Positions 36,898 to 41,530 of a DNA stretch of 41,530 nt are shown here, piece by piece. This stretch comes from JAZFYD01 sp036443405. GTDB lineage: Bacteria; Planctomycetota; PLA2. Each line of letters opens with the position of its first letter. The first letter of the stretch is position 1. The stretch lies in contig JAZFYD010000193.1 of the NCBI GenBank assembly GCA_036443405.1, positions 1 through 41,530 of the forward strand, read 5' to 3'. A program made the position numbers and the translations under genes. Under the pieces are notes generated by a model. That model did not search any database and was not told the DNA's origin. It saw only the letters and a program-made list of their open reading frames with translations.

Positions 36898-37102
36898 GGG
36901 CCTCGCGCCTCCCCGCCGGGACCCACCGCCGCCCCACATCCCTCGATTATCACGAAATGGCCGTAGTCCCCGCTTGGGGCACGTCTCTTTGCGCCGCCAC
37001 CCACTTCCTGGGTTGGTGAAGACTCAGCGGGCGGCAGGAAAAATTGCCGGGACAGAGACCGTGGATGAGAAGGGAATGTTCAGAGTGTCTTAAGGCTGAA
37101 CC

Positions 37103-38530
37103 TCAAACGTTCACCTCAGCCTCCCCCCCAAGCAGCCCTTCCCGCTCCCTCAACAACGGGTCCACAAACTCCGCCAAGAACTCCCCCACCTGAGCCTCCG
37201 CCCGTCCGGTGAAGTTCCTCGCATCCAGCTCCGTCGCGAGCAGATCCGCAACACCCGCGAACGCCGCGTCTCCGCGCAAGCGTTCGAACAGATCGTTGTC
37301 CGCTGCGCCCTCTTTCAATCGATCCGCCGCCGCACGGCTGTGAACGCGGATCTGTTCGTGGAGCTCCTGGCGATCGCCGCCGGCTTTCACGGCGTCCATC
37401 AGTAGCGTCTCCGTCACGAGGAACGGGAGCTGCTTTTTCAGGTTCGCCTGGATCACCTTGGGGTGCACGACCAGGCCGCGGCCGACGTCGAGGACGAGTT
37501 GCAACACTCCGTCAATCGTCAGGAACAGTTCCGGCATGGACAGGCGGCGGTTGGCGCTGTCGTCGAGGGTGCGCTCGAACCACTGGGTCGCGGCGGTGTA
37601 CGCCGGGTTCTGGGCGCACGTGATCGCGAACCGGCTCAGCGCGCACATGCGTTCGGCGCGCATCGGGTTTCTCTTGAACGCCATCGCGCTCGAACCGATC
37701 TGCGACTTGCCGAACGGCTCCTCGATCTCGCCGAGGTGTTGCAACAACCGCAGATCGTTGCCGAGTTTGTGCGCCGACAGCGCGATGCCGGACACGGCGT
37801 TGGCGATGCGCGCGTCCTCCTTGCGGCTGAGGGTCTGGCCGCAGACCGCCACGCTCGTCTCGAACCCCGCGCGTTTCGTGACAAGCGCGTCGAGGCGGCG
37901 GACCTTGTCGCCGTCGCCCTCGAACAGTGTCAGGTACGACGCCTGCGTCCCGGTGGTGCCCTTCGCGCCGCGGAACGGCATTTCCGCCATCGTGCGCTCG
38001 AGATCCGAGAGGTCGGTGACGAAGTCCTGGAGCCACAGGGTCGCGCGCTTGCCGACGGTGGTCGGCTGCGCGGGCTGGAAGTGCGTGTACCCGAGCGTCG
38101 GCTCGCCGGCCCACTCCGCCGCGAACTCGCGCAACGCCGCGATCGCGTTGACCAGGCGGCGGCGCGTCAGCTCCATCGCCTCTCTCAGAAGCAACTGATC
38201 GGCGTTGTCTTGGATGAACGCGCTCGTCGCGCCCAAGTGCAGGATCCCCTTCGCGTCCGGACAGAGCGCGCCGAAGCTGTGCAGGTGCGCCATCACGTCG
38301 TGGCGCAGCTCCTTCTCGCGCACCGCGATGTCCGCGAGGTCCACATCGTCGAGATGCGCGCGCATCTGCTCGAGCTGGGTGTCCGTGATCGACAGCCCGA
38401 GTTCCTGTTGCGATTCGGCCAAATGGAGCCAGAGCCGCCGCCAGAGCCGCGCCTTGTGGGCCGGCGACCAAAGCGCCTTCATGTCCGTACTGGCGTAACG
38501 ACCGCTGAGAGGGCTTTCGTAGGTCTCCAT
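37103..38530 (-). CDS. purB: Adenylosuccinate lyase
   Basis: 475 aa. It is a member of the fumarase/aspartase superfamily, with the eukaryote-like PurB layout: METYESPLSGRYAS, DVMAHLHSFGALCP, GILHLGATSAFIQDN, the TGYTHFQPAQP-type segment (LGYTHFQPAQPTTVGKR) and the signature SSAMAFKRNPMRAERM in the mobile catalytic loop. It splits SAICAR and adenylosuccinate in purine synthesis. The family C-terminal domain is present. ATG 38530 is preferred; GTG 38560 would add ten residues. It is divergent from pyrD with 57 bp between starts, joining purine and pyrimidine genes at one control region. Confidence 0.95.
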   Translation of the reverse strand: METYESPLSGRYASTDMKALWSPAHKARLWRRLWLHLAESQQELGLSITDTQLEQMRAHLDDVDLADIAVREKELRHDVMAHLHSFGALCPDAKGILHLGATSAFIQDNADQLLLREAMELTRRRLVNAIAALREFAAEWAGEPTLGYTHFQPAQPTTVGKRATLWLQDFVTDLSDLERTMAEMPFRGAKGTTGTQASYLTLFEGDGDKVRRLDALVTKRAGFETSVAVCGQTLSRKEDARIANAVSGIALSAHKLGNDLRLLQHLGEIEEPFGKSQIGSSAMAFKRNPMRAERMCALSRFAITCAQNPAYTAATQWFERTLDDSANRRLSMPELFLTIDGVLQLVLDVGRGLVVHPKVIQANLKKQLPFLVTETLLMDAVKAGGDRQELHEQIRVHSRAAADRLKEGAADNDLFERLRGDAAFAGVADLLATELDARNFTGRAEAQVGEFLAEFVDPLLREREGLLGGEAEVNV

Positions 38531-38587
38531 TTTGAACCGCCCATTATGCCGCGAGAGCACTGGTGTTCGTAGTTATCCTCTTCGATT

Positions 38588-39583
38588 GTGCCGCTGCCCT
38601 ACGGACTTGTTCGCCCGCTTTTGTTTGCACTGCCACCCGAGCGCGCGCACGGCTTCGGCCTCTGGTCCGCGAAGATCGGCGGAGGTCTGCTCGGCTCGCT
38701 CGTCGGCGCGCGCGCACCGGACGGCCAATCGCTCGAGGTCGCGGGGCTCAAGTTCAAGAACCCGCTCGGCCTCGCCGCCGGCTTCGACAAGAACGGTGTG
38801 GCGCTCCCGTTCTGGCGCGCGATCGGTTTCGGGTACTTCGAGTTCGGCACCGTGACGCCGCGGCCGCAGCCGGGCAACGCCTCACCAAGGCTCTGGCGGT
38901 TCCCCAAGGAACACGCTCTGGGCAACAAGCTCGGGTTTCCGAACGAGGGCGCCGCGGTCGTCGCCGCACGGCTCGCGCGGGACAAGAAACCGGGCGACGT
39001 CATCGGCATCAACCTCGGCAAGAACAAGGACACGCCGCACGAAAAGGCCGCCGACGATTACGTCGCGGCCCTTGAAGCGACCCGGGCCGTCGCCGACTAC
39101 TGGGCGGTGAATGTGTCCTCGCCCAACACGCCGGGCCTGCGCGACCTGCAGACGCCGCAGTACCTGACCGATCTGCTCGGCACGGTCTGCGACGCGGCCG
39201 GCAACGTCCCGGTGTTCGTCAAGCTCAGCCCCGATCTCGACGAGGACGCGCTGCGGGAGACGGCGGGCGCGGTCCGCGCATCGAAATGCCGCGGCGTGAT
39301 CGCCACCAACACGACGTTGGAAAGGCCCGCCGGCATCAGCGAGTTCGAGGGCGGGCTTTCCGGACGTCCGCTCGCAGCGCGTGCCAGAAGCGTGCTCGCC
39401 GATTTGCGCTCGCATCTCGCCCCCGAGCAAACACTGATCGCGGCCGGCGGCATCGACAGCGGTGCCGAAGCGCGCTCACGGCTCGATGCGGGTGCGTCGC
39501 TCCTACAGATCTACTCCGCGATGATCTTCGCCGGCCCGGCGCTGGTCGGAACGATTCTGTCCGACCTCGGGAACCGGCCGTGA
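38588..39583 (+). CDS. pyrD: Dihydroorotate dehydrogenase (quinone), class 2
   Basis: 331 aa from GTG 38588. The amphipathic N-terminal extension (YGLVRPLLFALPPERAH) is the class 2 membrane-association segment. Then come PLGLAAGFDKNG, FEFGTVTPRPQPGN, NKLGFPNEG, INLGKNKDTP and the catalytic-serine motif NVSSPNTPGLRDLQ. VIATNTT, GGLSGRPL and AAGGIDSGAEA-LDAGASLLQIYSA bind FMN. It oxidises dihydroorotate to orotate with quinone at the cytoplasmic membrane. The stop overlaps the start of the SRPBCC gene in GTGA, so they are coupled. Confidence 0.95.
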   Translation: MPLPYGLVRPLLFALPPERAHGFGLWSAKIGGGLLGSLVGARAPDGQSLEVAGLKFKNPLGLAAGFDKNGVALPFWRAIGFGYFEFGTVTPRPQPGNASPRLWRFPKEHALGNKLGFPNEGAAVVAARLARDKKPGDVIGINLGKNKDTPHEKAADDYVAALEATRAVADYWAVNVSSPNTPGLRDLQTPQYLTDLLGTVCDAAGNVPVFVKLSPDLDEDALRETAGAVRASKCRGVIATNTTLERPAGISEFEGGLSGRPLAARARSVLADLRSHLAPEQTLIAAGGIDSGAEARSRLDAGASLLQIYSAMIFAGPALVGTILSDLGNRP

Positions 39584-40041
39584 AAGAACACGTCCTGAGC
39601 CGCGAGCAGCTTCTGTCGTGCCCGCCGGACGACGTGTTCGAGTTCTTCTCCCGCGCGGAAAACCTGCAGCGCATCGCGCCGGCATTTCTGCGCTTCCAGG
39701 TCGTCGGCATGCCCGACCGAATCGAGGCCGAATCGCAACTCGACTACAAGTTCAGGCTGTTCTTCATCCCGTTTCGCTGGCGCACGCGCATCCGCAGCTT
39801 CGACCGCCCCCGCGGGTTCACGGATGCGGCCGAGGCGGGCCCGTTCAAAGCGTGGCACCACGTGCACGAGTTCAAAGCCGTCGAGACCGGAACGCTGATG
39901 CGCGACGTCGTCACCTACCGGATGCCGTACGGACCGATCGGCGCGTTGGTTCACCCGTTCGTTCGCCGCACCCTCGATCGCATCTTCGACTATCGCGCCG
40001 AGGTGATGGCCGATCACTTCGTCGCCGCACCGGACGCGTGA
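39580..40041 (+). CDS. SRPBCC-family protein (START/Bet v1-like fold)
   Basis: 153 aa from GTG 39580, overlapping the pyrD stop by four bases. The pattern is a cyclase/dehydrase-type SRPBCC: SREQLLSCPPDDVFEFFSRA-NLQRIAPAFLRF, then YKFRLFFIPFRWRTRI, KAWHHVHEFKAVETGTLMRD, VVTYRMPYGPIGALVHPFV and a C-terminal helix DRIFDYRAEVMADHF. Such proteins bind hydrophobic ligands; the ligand is unknown. Linkage to pyrD is probably transcriptional only. Confidence 0.88.
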   Translation: MKEHVLSREQLLSCPPDDVFEFFSRAENLQRIAPAFLRFQVVGMPDRIEAESQLDYKFRLFFIPFRWRTRIRSFDRPRGFTDAAEAGPFKAWHHVHEFKAVETGTLMRDVVTYRMPYGPIGALVHPFVRRTLDRIFDYRAEVMADHFVAAPDA

Positions 40042-40078
40042 AAAAAAGCGACCGCGCGCCCGGGTGGAGCGCGCGGTC
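40041..40078 (-). terminator. Rho-independent terminator of the His/Arg-rich protein gene
   Basis: On the minus strand the 10-bp stem GACCGCGCGC / GCGCGCGGTC (40078-40069 and 40059-40050, 9-nt loop) is followed by GC and TTTTTTT (40047-40041). The T run overlaps the last base of the convergent SRPBCC stop codon. Confidence 0.8.
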
Positions 40079-40104
40079 TAGAGTCGGCGTGAGAAGGAGG
40101 AAGG

Positions 40105-40704
40105 CTAGCTTCGGCGGCTGCGATGGTCGTCGCGGTCGCGTTTATTGCCTTTGTCAGTGTGACTGCGGGAATCCCTGCCGGAGCTCTTGTTGGCCCGGCT
40201 GGAGTCCCGGCTCCCGTAGCTGATGCGCACGGCGTGGTCGCTGTGTTGGCGATTGCGGTGTCGGTCGTGATGGCGGTCGTGACGGCGCTGCTGGTGGCCG
40301 CGGTGCGAGACACGATGGTCGCGCCGGTGGTCGACGACCTTCCAGTAGCCGGCAACCCAGTGGCGCTCGCTCACGTAGTCGGTGTGGGCGGCGCGCACCA
40401 GGACGTTTCGGTATCCGGCCGGGCGGACGACGACGCGGATGCGATTGCCGCATGCGTCATAGCGGATGCCGAACTCGGCGCGGAAGTAGCGGCGCTCGTA
40501 GCGTGCGGGCACGTGCACGGCGCGGCGGTGGGTGTCGTAGTGGCCGGGGACGAAGACGCGATGGTGCGTCGAAATCTCCCGGTGGCGGTGCGTGCGCAGC
40601 TCGATGCGGTTGCGCGAGCCCAAGGAGATCCCGAAGCTCCAGTCGCCGGCGTCGGCCGCGGGCGCTGCAGTGGCGATCAGGGTGGCAATCAGAATCGTCT
40701 TCAT
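40105..40704 (-). CDS. Secreted His/Arg-rich protein
   Basis: 199 aa. The signal peptide is MKTILIATLIATAAPAADA. The mature N-terminal half has aromatic-basic segments (HHRVFVPGHYDTHRRAVHVP, RRYFRAEFGIRYDACGNRI, RHWVAGYWKV) that recall the YXWGXW-like and 'VPGHY' repeat motifs of exported envelope proteins. The last 75 residues are extremely rich in His, Arg, Asp and Ser and may bind metal or acidic polymers. AAGGA lies eight bases before the ATG and an intrinsic terminator follows, so it is a complete single-gene unit. Function not known. Confidence 0.78.
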   Translation of the reverse strand: MKTILIATLIATAAPAADAGDWSFGISLGSRNRIELRTHRHREISTHHRVFVPGHYDTHRRAVHVPARYERRYFRAEFGIRYDACGNRIRVVVRPAGYRNVLVRAAHTDYVSERHWVAGYWKVVDHRRDHRVSHRGHQQRRHDRHHDRHRNRQHSDHAVRISYGSRDSSRANKSSGRDSRSHTDKGNKRDRDDHRSRRS

Positions 40705-40863
40705 GGTCTTGTCCTTTCACCGGGGACTAACTCAATCCGCGTGCCATTCGCGGGTACATCGGTGAAGAATGAGAAATCCGCCTGAATCAGCGGGTTTCGA
40801 CCGTTTCCAATCGGTATCTTGTCCGTCGTCGGCGACACCGGCGCACTAACGAGAGGACGCTTC

Positions 40864-41530
40864 ATGGGACTGACGATTACGTATTTCGGGCATTCCGGGT
40901 TTCTGTTGGACGACGGCGCGAACAAACTCGCGATCGATCCGTGGTTGACGGGCATGCCGCTCGCGACGATGGAGGCCGCGGCGATTCAATGCGGGACAAT
41001 CGCGTTGACGCACGGCCACGAGGATCACATCGGGGATACCGTCGCGATCGCGAAGGCGAACGATGCGACCGTCATTGCGCCGTATGAGATCAGCGTGCTG
41101 ATGGAGGAAGAGGGCTGCGCCGCGGCCGGCACGAACCCGGGCGGCCAGTGGAGCACCGATTGGGGCTCCATCGCATTCACCGAAGCGACGCACTCCTCGT
41201 CCTACAAGGGCCGCTACATGGGCACCGCGTGCGGCATCGTCGTGAAGATGGGCGGAGTGACCGTCTATCACGCCGGCGACACCGGGCTCTTTTCCGACAT
41301 GAAGCTCATCGGCGAGATCTACAAACCTGATATCGCGTGCCTCCCCATCGGCGATCTGTTCACGATGGGCCCGGAGCTCGCGACGATGGCCGCTGAATGG
41401 GTCGGCGCAAAAGTTGCGATTCCGATTCACTACAGGACATTCCCGCTCTTGGTACAGGACGCGTCGGGATTCACACCCGAGGGGATCGAGGTAAAGGAGT
41501 TGGCGCCTGGGGAGAGCTGGGTTGTGGACG
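40864..41530 (+). CDS. UPF0173-type metal-dependent hydrolase, cut by the window edge
   Basis: 222 codons are visible, with no stop before the right edge; the family is about 225-230 aa, so almost the whole protein is present. It is a metallo-beta-lactamase fold: ITYFGHSGFLL, AIDPWLTGMP, THGHEDHIGD (His50, His52, Asp54, His55), THSS, VYHAGDTGLF and PIHYRTFPLL. It should be a small cytoplasmic hydrolase with two metal ions; the substrate of the UPF0173 group is not established. ATG 40864 has AGAGGA about eight bases upstream. Confidence 0.93.
   Translation, partial: MGLTITYFGHSGFLLDDGANKLAIDPWLTGMPLATMEAAAIQCGTIALTHGHEDHIGDTVAIAKANDATVIAPYEISVLMEEEGCAAAGTNPGGQWSTDWGSIAFTEATHSSSYKGRYMGTACGIVVKMGGVTVYHAGDTGLFSDMKLIGEIYKPDIACLPIGDLFTMGPELATMAAEWVGAKVAIPIHYRTFPLLVQDASGFTPEGIEVKELAPGESWVVD

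Overview
The window is about 41.5 kb of GC-rich bacterial chromosome. It is densely packed with genes on both strands and has no phage, insertion sequence or CRISPR array. Several traits together point to Planctomycetota or a close relative. There are two large membrane-anchored Ser/Thr kinases (one with a WD40 tail next to an ECF sigma factor), ECF sigma factors fused to very long exported tails, a C25 (gingipain-like) peptidase, a CFI-box C-terminal protein, and intergenic palindromic repeats with the core CCAACGGC-GTCA-GCCGTTGG. The lineage is an inference from gene content only.

Layout. 1-378: the tail of a secreted FIMAH-like protein. 375-5241: an ECF sigma factor followed by its STPK-WD40 kinase. 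5354-5803: a broken secreted-protein start, palindromic repeats, and tRNA-Gly(GCC) with its own promoter and terminator. 5896-9817: a second kinase and a Ski2-like helicase. 9914-10679: gene-free, with two copies of the palindrome unit. 10680-13909: HtrA, a serine-less HtrA-like PDZ protein and free-Met-R-sulfoxide reductase in one tight operon. 14113-17839: thioredoxin, acyl-CoA synthetase, a DUF2520 Rossmann protein and thiD. 17930-20799: an unknown protein translationally coupled to a C25 peptidase, then two small unknown genes. 20817-20967: a long imperfect inverted repeat. 20986-24187: a 5-TM protein and FtsK with an extreme acidic linker. 24307-33667: the most unusual locus. 33756-41530: single genes, including a CFI-box protein, a JmjC/cupin-8 protein, purB, pyrD, an SRPBCC protein, a His/Arg-rich secreted protein and a UPF0173 metal hydrolase cut by the right edge.

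The 24307-33667 locus holds three tandem paralogues of 877-1112 aa, built from exported carboxypeptidase-regulatory-like beta-sandwich repeats. The two downstream members begin with a complete ECF sigma factor (regions 2 and 4), joined through a shared GDRRAW-LALLP motif to one transmembrane helix. The predicted topology is sigma factor in the cytoplasm and about 850 residues of repeats outside. The upstream member has the same exported part but only a short membrane anchor in place of the sigma module. No separate anti-sigma gene is visible. The reading offered here is a family of membrane-tethered, self-contained sense-and-transcribe proteins.

A second regulatory pair is the soluble sigma factor at 4669-5241 with its adjacent kinase. 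This sigma lacks the acidic region-2 motif and carries two threonines there, as would fit control by threonine phosphorylation. Many very long open frames lie antisense to the genes; they are GC-driven shadows and are not annotated.
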